This document shows, one piece after another, positions 1-7,533 of a stretch of 64,000 nt of DNA. The stretch is taken from NCBI RefSeq assembly GCF_002291145.1, contig NZ_NTGE01000099.1:115947-179946 (forward strand). Direction: 5' to 3'. Under the pieces are notes generated by a model. The model saw only the letters and a list, made by a program, of their open reading frames with translations, was not told the origin of the DNA and ran no database searches. Both the position numbers and the translations under genes were made by a program. How positions within the stretch are numbered: the stretch's first letter is position 1; the number at the start of each line of letters is the position of its first letter. The stretch comes from Streptomyces sp. SA15. Its GTDB lineage: Bacteria; Actinomycetota; Actinomycetes; Streptomycetales; Streptomycetaceae.

Positions 1-278
1 GGCGTGCTGAAGCGGCCTATGCCGTCCGTCGTCATCAGGCCGACCGTCCAGCTGCGGCCGGTGTGCAGGCTCTGGGCGTGCTGGTTGGGGCGGAAGCCGA
101 GCGTCGCCACGGCGTCCAGGACCCGCTGGCGGGTTTCCGGGCGCATCCTTCCGCCGCCGTTGAGCGCCTTCGAGGCCGTGCCCACGCTGACGCCCGCGAG
201 CGCGGCGACGTCGGCGAGCCGGGCCCGGCCGGCGGGGGACGACCCTGGGGAGCCTGGAGCACTTGCGGCTGACGTCAC
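1..278 (-). CDS. LacI-family transcriptional regulator (3' end outside window)
   Basis: Only the first 92 codons are present; the gene runs off the left edge. From the GTG at 278 the reading is a LacI-type helix-turn-helix: LADVAALAGVSVGTASKALN around residues 23-42, then the hinge RPETRQRVLDAVATLGF and the start of the effector domain (SWTVGLMTTDG). The family binds palindromic operators and is released by a sugar ligand. The gene is divergent from the glycoside hydrolase at 461, so it most likely represses the arabinoside cluster to its right; that target is inference. I did not see a clear palindromic operator in the 182-bp gap. Confidence 0.9.
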   Translation of the reverse strand, partial: MTSAASAPGSPGSSPAGRARLADVAALAGVSVGTASKALNGGGRMRPETRQRVLDAVATLGFRPNQHAQSLHTGRSWTVGLMTTDGIGRFST

Positions 279-364
279 GAGCAAACCTTTTCCTTCGCGG
301 CAGGGGTGCCCAACATCGTGGCATCCGCCGAGGTCCAGCGCCAGTCGGTGAGAAACCAGAAAAA

Positions 365-370
365 TATACT
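365..370 (+). promoter_or_regulatory. Possible -10 element of the GH127 operon
   Basis: TATACT sits 91 bases before the GH127 start, inside the only AT-rich stretch of the divergent intergenic region. The expected -35 position has only a weak match, so the operon may rely on LacI-controlled or alternative sigma recognition. Confidence 0.3.
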
Positions 371-460
371 GTCGCAGACCTTGACCCGACTTGGCCGTTC
401 CCCTCTACTTTCCCGTCAGGAAAACGGTTGCCCAAAAGCCATCCCAGCCCTCGGAGAACC

Positions 461-2377
461 ATGCCCCGCACACGCTCCGCCCTGCCCCCCACGGGCCCGG
501 TCCGACTCGGCCCGGACGCCCGCGCCGCGCTGCGGCCGGCCACCGCCGGCATCACCGCGGGCTTCTGGCACACCCGCCGCGAGGTCAACACCCGCACCTC
601 CCTCCCGCAGGGCCCCGAACTGCTGGAATCCGCGGGCAACCTGCACAACCTGCGGCTCGCGGCCGGCACGGCCGAGGGCGAGTTCCAGGGCGCGTACCCC
701 TTCGTGGACACCGACGTCTACAAGTGGCTGGAGGCCGCCTCCTGGCAGCTCGCCCAGGAACCCGCCACCGAGGACCTGCGCGCCGATGTCGACCGGATCA
801 TCACCCTCGTCACCGAGGCCCAGCAGCCCGACGGCTACCTCAACACCTGGTTCCAGCTGGTCAAGGGCGGCGAGCGCTACCAGGACCTGCGGTGGGGGCA
901 CGAGTTGTACTGCGCGGGGCATCTGATCCAGGCCGCCGTGGCACATCACCGGGCCACCGGACGGACGGAACTCCTCACCGTGGCCCGGAAGTTCGCCGAC
1001 CACGTCGACTCCGTCTTCGGCCCGCCCGGCAGCGGCAAGCCCATCGACGGCATCGACGGCCACCCCGAGGTCGAGACCGCCCTGGTCGAGCTGTACCGGG
1101 AGACCGGCGAACGCCGCTACCTCGACCTCGCCGCCTACTTCGTCGACCGGCACGGTCACGGCCTGCTCGGCGGCGAGGCCTACTGCCAGGACCGCGTCCC
1201 CGTCCGCGAGGCCACGAACGTCGAGGGTCACGCCGTACGACAGCTCTACCTGCTGGCCGCCGCCACCGATCTCGCCACCGAGACCGCCGACACCGAACTC
1301 CGCACCGCCGCCGAACGGTTGTGGCACGCCATGACCACCACCAAGACCCACCTCACCGGCGGCCTCGGCGCCCACCACGACGAGGAGGACTTCGGCGACC
1401 CGTACGAACTGCCCAACGAACGCGCCTACTGCGAGACCTGCGCCGCCATCGCCTCGATCCAGTGGAGCTGGCGCATGGCCCTGCTCACCGGCGAGGCCCG
1501 CTACTCCGACCTGATCGAACGCACCCTCTACAACGGCTTCCTGGCGGGGGTGTCGCTGGACGGCGAGAGCTGGCTGTACGTCAACCCGCTCCAGGTCCGC
1601 GACGGCCACACTGACCCCGGCGGCGACCAGTCGGCCCGCCGCACCCGCTGGTTCCGCTGCGCCTGCTGCCCGCCGAACGTCATGCGCCTGCTGGCCTCCC
1701 TCGAGCACTACCTGGCGAGCGGCGACGACGACGGCCTCCAGATCCACCAGTACGTCACCGGCCGGTACGAAAGCGACCTCGCCGTCATCAGCGCCGAGAC
1801 CGACTACCCCTGGCACGGCACCATCGCCCTCACCGTCGAGGACACCCCGGCCGACCGCCCCTGGACGCTCTCGCTCCGCATCCCGCAGTGGTGCCGGGAC
1901 TTCCGGGTGCGGTGCGGGGAGGAGACGTACGACGCTCCCGTGACCGACGGCTGGCTGCGCCTGCACCGCACCTGGGCCCCCGGCGACCGGATCGTCCTGG
2001 AACTCGCCCTCGAACCCCGCCTCACCACCGCCGACCCCCGGGTGGACGCCGTACGCGGCTGCGTGGCCATCGAACGCGGGCCCCTCGTCCACTGCCTGGA
2101 AGGGGTCGACCACCCCGGCGGCGGCCTGGACGACATCGTGATCGACACCACCCGCCCGCTCGCCGTGAAGCACCGCCCGGACCTGCTGGGCGGAGTCACC
2201 ACGGTCGTGGCGGCGGGCAGGCGGCGGATCGTCCCGGACGCGGGCTGGTGGCCGTACGGCCCCGCCGACGACCTCCGCCAACAGGACGGCGAACCCGTCG
2301 AACTGACCGCCGTGCCCTACTACGTCTGGGCCAACCGCGAGGACGGCAGCATGCGCGTCTGGCTGCCCACCTCCTGA
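461..2377 (+). CDS. GH127 beta-L-arabinofuranosidase (DUF1680 family)
   Basis: A 638-residue protein with no signal peptide, so it should act on imported oligosaccharides in the cytoplasm. GH127 enzymes remove beta-L-arabinofuranose from hydroxyproline-linked arabinans of plant extensins. The N-terminal family signature GFWHTRREVNTRTSLPQG is present. The zinc/catalytic site known from Bifidobacterium HypBA1 is intact by eye: Glu325 and Cys327 in YCETCAAI, then Cys400, Cys402 and Cys403 in RCACCPPN, matching the HypBA1 E-x-C and C-x-C-C pattern. The frame is open upstream to 263, but ATG 461 has GGAG seven bases before it and begins where family similarity starts. The sugar ABC importer follows 54 bases downstream, so they probably form one operon. 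Substrate specificity within GH127 is inferred. Confidence 0.9.
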   Translation: MPRTRSALPPTGPVRLGPDARAALRPATAGITAGFWHTRREVNTRTSLPQGPELLESAGNLHNLRLAAGTAEGEFQGAYPFVDTDVYKWLEAASWQLAQEPATEDLRADVDRIITLVTEAQQPDGYLNTWFQLVKGGERYQDLRWGHELYCAGHLIQAAVAHHRATGRTELLTVARKFADHVDSVFGPPGSGKPIDGIDGHPEVETALVELYRETGERRYLDLAAYFVDRHGHGLLGGEAYCQDRVPVREATNVEGHAVRQLYLLAAATDLATETADTELRTAAERLWHAMTTTKTHLTGGLGAHHDEEDFGDPYELPNERAYCETCAAIASIQWSWRMALLTGEARYSDLIERTLYNGFLAGVSLDGESWLYVNPLQVRDGHTDPGGDQSARRTRWFRCACCPPNVMRLLASLEHYLASGDDDGLQIHQYVTGRYESDLAVISAETDYPWHGTIALTVEDTPADRPWTLSLRIPQWCRDFRVRCGEETYDAPVTDGWLRLHRTWAPGDRIVLELALEPRLTTADPRVDAVRGCVAIERGPLVHCLEGVDHPGGGLDDIVIDTTRPLAVKHRPDLLGGVTTVVAAGRRRIVPDAGWWPYGPADDLRQQDGEPVELTAVPYYVWANREDGSMRVWLPTS

Positions 2378-2431
2378 AGATCCTCCGCACTACGACGGCA
2401 CTACGACGCCCTACGACAACGAGGTCACCCC

Positions 2432-3700
2432 GTGATATCCACCCGCCGCGCCCCTCTGGCTCCCACCCGCCGCACCCTGATCGCCGCGCTGGCAGCCGTC
2501 GGCACCCTCGCCTCCCTCACCGCCTGCGGAGGCGGCTCCGACGGGTCCGGTTCCTCCGACGCGTCCGGAGGGACGTACACCTTCTGGGACCCGTATCCGC
2601 AGTTCGACGCCTCCTCGCCGTGGGGCAAGCTCGTCACCGAGTGCGGGACGAAGGCCGGGGTGACGCTCAAGCGCACCGCGTACGACACGACCGACCTGGG
2701 CAACAAGGCGCTGCTGGCGGCCCAGCAGGGCAACGCGCCCGACGTGATGCTGGTCGACAACCCGGTCGTCTCCACGCTCGTCGAGGCGGGGATCCTCAAC
2801 AAGACGAGCGACGTCGGCCTCGACACGAAGTCGATCCAGAAGAACATCATCGGCGCGGGCACGATCGACGACGCCTCCTACGGCGTCCCGATCGGCGCCA
2901 ACACCCTCGCCCTCTACTACAACAAGAAGGTCCTGTCTCAGGCCGGCGTCGACCCGGCCTCCATCAAGGACTGGAACTCCCTCACCGCCGCCCTGCAGAA
3001 GGTCAAGGCGGCCGGGAAGAAGGGCATCACCTTCTCCGCGATCAACACGGAGGAGGGCAGCTTCCAGTTCCTGCCGTGGTTCTGGGGCGCGGGCGGGGAT
3101 CTGACCAAGCTCAACTCGGACGAGGGCGTTGCCGCACTCTCCCTCTGGAAGCAGTGGGTCGACGAGGGCTACGCCCCCAAGAGCGTCCTGCAGAACACGC
3201 AGACCACCAGCTGGCAGGAGTTCGCCACCGGCGACTACGCGTTCGGCGAGAACGGCACCTGGCAGCTCGGCAACGCCGACAAGGCCGGCTTCGACTACGG
3301 CATCCTCAACATCCCCGCGAAGAACGGCGGTTCGGCGCCGGTGCCGACGGGCGGCGAGTTCGTCACCGTACCCGTGCAGGACGACACCGCGCGCTACGAC
3401 ACCAGCAAGAAGATCGTCGAGTGTCTGACCAACGACGCGAACCTCCTCGCCACGGACACGACCCTGACGTACATCGCCCCGACCGCCGCCGTGCAGGCCG
3501 AGCAGGTGAAGGCGAACCCGAAGCTCGAGCCGTGGGTGAACGCCGTCGCCGCGGCGCGCGGTCGCACCAGCGGCGGCCTGGGCTCGAAGTACCCCACCAT
3601 CTCCGAGCCGATGTGGACGGCCGTCCAGTCGGCCCTGTCCGGCGGCAAGAGCCCGCAGGAGGCGCTGGAGACGGCACAGTCGAGCGCGGAGAAGGGCTGA
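2432..3700 (+). CDS. Sugar ABC transporter substrate-binding lipoprotein
   Basis: A 422-residue extracellular solute-binding protein of the family-1 (MalE-like) class. The N-terminus has arginines, a hydrophobic stretch and the lipobox LASLTAC with lipidated Cys32, followed by a Gly/Ser linker. The body shows family motifs such as YGVPIGANTLALYYNKKV and a C-terminal helical region. It should capture an oligosaccharide outside the membrane and deliver it to the two permeases encoded next, which start 7 bases after its stop. No ATPase gene is in the cluster, as is usual for Streptomyces sugar importers that share the MsiK ATPase; MsiK use here is inference. Confidence 0.93.
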   Translation: MISTRRAPLAPTRRTLIAALAAVGTLASLTACGGGSDGSGSSDASGGTYTFWDPYPQFDASSPWGKLVTECGTKAGVTLKRTAYDTTDLGNKALLAAQQGNAPDVMLVDNPVVSTLVEAGILNKTSDVGLDTKSIQKNIIGAGTIDDASYGVPIGANTLALYYNKKVLSQAGVDPASIKDWNSLTAALQKVKAAGKKGITFSAINTEEGSFQFLPWFWGAGGDLTKLNSDEGVAALSLWKQWVDEGYAPKSVLQNTQTTSWQEFATGDYAFGENGTWQLGNADKAGFDYGILNIPAKNGGSAPVPTGGEFVTVPVQDDTARYDTSKKIVECLTNDANLLATDTTLTYIAPTAAVQAEQVKANPKLEPWVNAVAAARGRTSGGLGSKYPTISEPMWTAVQSALSGGKSPQEALETAQSSAEKG

Positions 3701-3707
3701 CGCCGAC

Positions 3708-4685
3708 ATGACCATCGCCCGAGTCGACCGCCCGGGGCGGGCGCCGGCCGTGTCGAAGGCGAGCGGTACGGGTGACACCGACTCCCTGCCGCTACGGCGC
3801 CGGCTGAGGCGCAGGAGCAGGCTCACCGCCCTCGCCTTCCTCGCCCCACTGATCGCCTACCTCGCCGCCTTCTACGTCTACCCCCTCTACCGCAACCTCG
3901 ACCTGAGCCTGCGCGACTACACCGTCCGGTCGTTCGTGTCGGGGGACGCGCCCTTCTCCGGCTGGGACAACTTCCAGAAGGTGCTGGACGACCCGACGTT
4001 CGGCCCGGCGATGCGCCACACCATGGTCTTCACCCTCGTGTCGATCGCCTTCCAGTACGTCATCGGCCTCGCCCTCGCGGTCTTCTTCAACCGGCACTTC
4101 CGACTGGCGCCCACCCTCCGCGCCCTGTTCCTGATCCCCTGGCTGCTCCCCCTCATCGTCTCCGCGTCGACGTGGTCGTGGATGTTCAACAGCGAGTCGG
4201 GGGTGGTGAACTACTTCCTGCACTTCTTCGGCGTGGACGCGGTCGGCTGGCTCACCTCACCCGACTGGGCGCTGACGTCCGTGATCATCGCCAACATCTG
4301 GATCGGCATCCCGTTCAACCTGGTCATCCTCTACAGCGGCCTGCAGAACATCCCGTCGGAGCTGTACGAGGCCGCCGCCCTGGACGGGGCGGGCGCCTGG
4401 CAGCAGTTCCGCCGGATCACCTTCCCCCTCCTGCGCCCGGTGTCGGCGATCACCCTGCTCCTCGGCCTCGTCTACACCCTCAAGGTCTTCGACCTGATCT
4501 GGATCATGACCAAGGGCGGCCCGGGCGACGCCTCGTCCACCCTCGCCACCTGGTCGTACCAGCTCGGCTTCGGCACCTTGCTGCCCAAGTTCGGCCCGGG
4601 GGCGGCGGTCGGCAACATCCTCATCCTCATCGCCCTCGTCTTCGGCCTGCTGTACATCCGCGTCCAGAGGAGGCAGGAAACGTGA
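3708..4685 (+). CDS. Sugar ABC transporter permease, MalF type
   Basis: A 325-residue integral membrane protein with about six transmembrane helices; the first begins near residue 40 (LTALAFLAPLIAYLAAFYVY). The cytoplasmic EAA loop that contacts the ATPase reads EAAALDGAGAWQQFRRITFP, placing it in the binding-protein-dependent inner-membrane component family. It lies between the lipoprotein and the second permease, and its stop overlaps the next start (GTGA). The basic N-terminal tail of about 40 residues is slightly long for the family but otherwise unremarkable. Confidence 0.94.
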   Translation: MTIARVDRPGRAPAVSKASGTGDTDSLPLRRRLRRRSRLTALAFLAPLIAYLAAFYVYPLYRNLDLSLRDYTVRSFVSGDAPFSGWDNFQKVLDDPTFGPAMRHTMVFTLVSIAFQYVIGLALAVFFNRHFRLAPTLRALFLIPWLLPLIVSASTWSWMFNSESGVVNYFLHFFGVDAVGWLTSPDWALTSVIIANIWIGIPFNLVILYSGLQNIPSELYEAAALDGAGAWQQFRRITFPLLRPVSAITLLLGLVYTLKVFDLIWIMTKGGPGDASSTLATWSYQLGFGTLLPKFGPGAAVGNILILIALVFGLLYIRVQRRQET

Positions 4686-5503
4686 AACGCCGTACGTCTT
4701 CCCGCCGTCACACCGTCATCGGGCTCGTCCTCACCGCGCTGATGCTGTTCCCGGTGTACTGGATGCTCAACGTGTCCCTCACCCCGCAGCAGGACATGCG
4801 CAAGACCCCGCCCGACCTGCTCCCGCTCCACCCCACCTTCGAGGGCTACAAGGCGGTCCTCGACGACCAGCTGCCCTACCTCGGCACCAGCCTGCTCATC
4901 GGCCTCGGCACGGTCGCCCTCACCCTCATACTCGCCGCCCCGGCCGGCTACTCGCTGGCGAAACTCCGCCCGCTCGGCGGCGGCGCCCTCGGACTGGTCC
5001 TCCTCGTCGCCCAGATGATCCCCGGGATCGTCATGGCGATGGGCTTCTACGGCATCTTCCTCGACCTCGGCCTGCTCAACTCCTGGTGGGGCCTGATCAT
5101 CGCGGACTCCACGATCGCCGTGCCGTTCGGCGTCATGATCTTCACGGCGTTCATGTCGGGCATCCCCGGCGAGCTCATCGCCGCGTCCCGCATCGACGGC
5201 GCCGGGACCTTCCGCACCTTCTGGTCGGTGGTCCTGCCGGTGAGCCGCAACGCGGTCGTCACCGTCTCGCTCTTCAGCTTCCTGTGGGCCTGGTCCGACT
5301 TCGTCTTCGCCAACACCCTCGACGGCGGCGGCGACTGGCGGCCGATCACCCTCGGCATCTACCGCTACATCGGCAACAACAACCAGGAGTGGAACGCGAT
5401 CATGGCCACCGCCGTCGTCGCCTCCGTCCCCGCAGCGGTGCTGCTGGTCCTCGCCCAGCGCTACGTGGCCGCGGGTGTGACCGCGGGCGCGGTGAAGGAC
5501 TGA
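4682..5503 (+). CDS. Sugar ABC transporter permease, MalG type
   Basis: A 273-residue permease starting at GTG 4682, which overlaps the preceding stop by four bases; the frame is open far upstream, but that part is a shadow of the first permease. It has about six membrane helices and the EAA-type loop ELIAASRIDGAGTFRTFWSV. The GTGA overlap implies translational coupling and a 1:1 partner for the MalF-type subunit. The AGGAGG-like sequence just upstream of the start supports the choice. Confidence 0.94.
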   Translation: MKRRTSSRRHTVIGLVLTALMLFPVYWMLNVSLTPQQDMRKTPPDLLPLHPTFEGYKAVLDDQLPYLGTSLLIGLGTVALTLILAAPAGYSLAKLRPLGGGALGLVLLVAQMIPGIVMAMGFYGIFLDLGLLNSWWGLIIADSTIAVPFGVMIFTAFMSGIPGELIAASRIDGAGTFRTFWSVVLPVSRNAVVTVSLFSFLWAWSDFVFANTLDGGGDWRPITLGIYRYIGNNNQEWNAIMATAVVASVPAAVLLVLAQRYVAAGVTAGAVKD

Positions 5504-5561
5504 CGTTCCCTGTTCCTTCCACTGAGCCTCCACTGATCCTCCACTGAGGAGACAAACTGTC

Positions 5562-7316
5562 ATGAGCCGCTCAAGACCCCCCACCTCGGGGCGCCTCACC
5601 GCCGCCCTCGGCGCGGCCACCCTCGCCGTCACGGCCCTCGCCACCGCCGCGCCGGCCGCCCACGCGGTTCCCACCGCCGCCACCACCCTGGTCGTCAACG
5701 CCGACCAGACCCTGCGCCCGGTCACCCATGTCGCCAGCGGCAGCCTCTACGGCCTCGCCGACGCGTCCACCCCCTCCGACAGCCTGGTCAACGCCCTCAA
5801 GGCGCACACCTACGTGCAGATGGCCCCGGGCGGCAGCCAGCTGCCCAACGGCGCGTCCAAGCCCGGCGGCGACGCACTCGTCGTAGCGCCGAAGGCGGCC
5901 CGCTCGGGCTCCAAGGTGGTCGTCCGCATGCCGGACTGGTACCCGAACTTCCCCTACAAATGGGTGAGTTGGAGTGACTGGCTGTCGGCGGTCGACAAGC
6001 AGGTCGCCGCCGTGCAGTCCTCGGGCGCCACCAACATCAGCGCGTACGAGATCTGGAACGAGCCCGACTGGACCTGGGACACCGCGGCCGCGGGCTCCTT
6101 CAACGCGGGTTGGGCACGCACGTACAAGCAGATCCGGACGAAGGACACCAGGACCCCGATCCAGGGCCCGAGTGACGCGTCCTGGAACCAGTCCCGGATG
6201 AGCCAGTTCCTCACCGACGCCAAGGCCAGCGGCACCGTCCCCGACATCATCGCCTGGCACGAACTCAGCGGCAGCAGGGACATCGCCGCCCACGTCTCCG
6301 CGTACCGCGCGCTGGAGCGCAGCCTCGGCATCAGCCCGCGTCCGATCTCCATCGAGGAGTACGGCACACCCGCCGAGATGGGCAACTCCGGCGCCCTCAT
6401 TCCCTACGTCGCCAAGTTCGAGCGGACGGGCGTGCAGGACGCCGAACTCGCCTTCTGGAACCAGTACGGCACCCTCGGCGACACCCTGACCGGCACCGGC
6501 GGCTCGCCCAACGGCTCGTACTGGACGTACAAGTGGTACGGCGACATGTCCGGCAACATGGTCGTGACCACGCCTCCCGCCCAGACGGGCATCGACGGCT
6601 TCGCCTCCCGCAACAGCGCCGGCAACCAGATCAGCGTCGTCGCCGGCGGCTGCACGGGCTCCTGCGCGGTGCAGGTCAACGGTCTGTCCGCGCTGTCGGC
6701 CTTCGGGAGCACCGTCCACGTCAGGGTGGAGTACTCCCCCCACACCGGCCGCACCACCGCGTCCCCCGGCCCGATCACCATCTCCGACGCCGACTACACG
6801 GTCTCCGGCGGCTCCATCACCGTGCCGGTCACGATGAACGCGTCCGACGGATACCGCGTGGTGGTCACCCCCAGCGGCACCAACACCTCGCTGGCCGGGC
6901 GCTACCAGATCACCAACAGGAACAGCGGACTCGCCCTCGGCACCCAGGGCGGAGCCACCGCTCAGGGCACCGCGGTCCTCCAGGGGACGCCCACCACCGC
7001 CACCGACCAGAACTGGACCCTGGTGGCCGCCGGCTCGGGCCTGTACAAGATCGTCAACCAGAAGAGCGGGCTGGTGCTCGGCATCAACACCATGAGCACC
7101 TCCGACGGCGGCACCGCACTGATCTGGGGCGACAACGGCACCCCCGACCACCTCTGGCAGCTCATCCCGGCCCGCGACGGCTACTACAAGATCGCCAACT
7201 ACAACAGCGGGCTACTGTTGGGCGTGGACCAGATGAGCACATCCCCCGGCGCCCAGGTCCTCCAGTGGAGCGACAACGGCACGGCGGACCACCTGTGGAG
7301 GCTTACGTCACGCTAG
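5562..7316 (+). CDS. Secreted clan GH-A glycosidase with C-terminal ricin-type lectin domain
   Basis: A 584-residue exported protein. Residues 1-36 form a signal peptide (hydrophobic stretch ending APAAHA). Residues of about 40-440 form a glycosidase-like (beta/alpha)8 region with two acidic motifs in GH39/GH5-like order: IWNEPDW (candidate acid/base Glu) and SIEEYGTP (candidate nucleophile Glu). Residues of about 445-584 carry three repeats ending in Q..W/HLW, the pattern of a ricin B/CBM13 beta-trefoil (QNWTLV, DHLWQLI, DHLWRLT). It is 58 bases after the importer operon and probably releases the oligosaccharides that the importer takes up. The GH family number and the exact substrate are uncertain; arabinan or arabinogalactan side chains would fit the neighbours. 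Confidence 0.8.
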   Translation: MSRSRPPTSGRLTAALGAATLAVTALATAAPAAHAVPTAATTLVVNADQTLRPVTHVASGSLYGLADASTPSDSLVNALKAHTYVQMAPGGSQLPNGASKPGGDALVVAPKAARSGSKVVVRMPDWYPNFPYKWVSWSDWLSAVDKQVAAVQSSGATNISAYEIWNEPDWTWDTAAAGSFNAGWARTYKQIRTKDTRTPIQGPSDASWNQSRMSQFLTDAKASGTVPDIIAWHELSGSRDIAAHVSAYRALERSLGISPRPISIEEYGTPAEMGNSGALIPYVAKFERTGVQDAELAFWNQYGTLGDTLTGTGGSPNGSYWTYKWYGDMSGNMVVTTPPAQTGIDGFASRNSAGNQISVVAGGCTGSCAVQVNGLSALSAFGSTVHVRVEYSPHTGRTTASPGPITISDADYTVSGGSITVPVTMNASDGYRVVVTPSGTNTSLAGRYQITNRNSGLALGTQGGATAQGTAVLQGTPTTATDQNWTLVAAGSGLYKIVNQKSGLVLGINTMSTSDGGTALIWGDNGTPDHLWQLIPARDGYYKIANYNSGLLLGVDQMSTSPGAQVLQWSDNGTADHLWRLTSR

Positions 7317-7350
7317 CGCCCCGACAGGCAACGTTCGCCCCGTAGAGACA

Positions 7351-7389
7351 CCTGTGTCCCTGGCCGATGTCGGCGGCCAGGGACACAGG
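7351..7389 (+). terminator. Hairpin terminator closing the arabinoside cluster
   Basis: A perfect 15-bp stem (CCTGTGTCCCTGGCC pairing with bases 7375-7389) with a 9-base loop, 34 bases after the glycosidase stop. It lacks a U-tract, as many Streptomyces terminators do. Confidence 0.7.
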
Positions 7390-7533
7390 GCGTGCAAGGC
7401 TCCTCCGCAGTGTCACCGCACAGCCGACAGCAGCCGGCGATCTTTGGCCAGAACCACATTGCAGGCGCAACGCGTCTATTGATACAGATGATCGAGTCAG
7501 TGGCGTGCGGGAGCAGTGGGGGCGAGGGGCAGC

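Noticed and set aside
416..2281. 621-codon open frame on the minus strand across GH127
   Set aside because: It is an antisense shadow of the high-GC gene; no family similarity, and codon bias follows the plus-strand frame.
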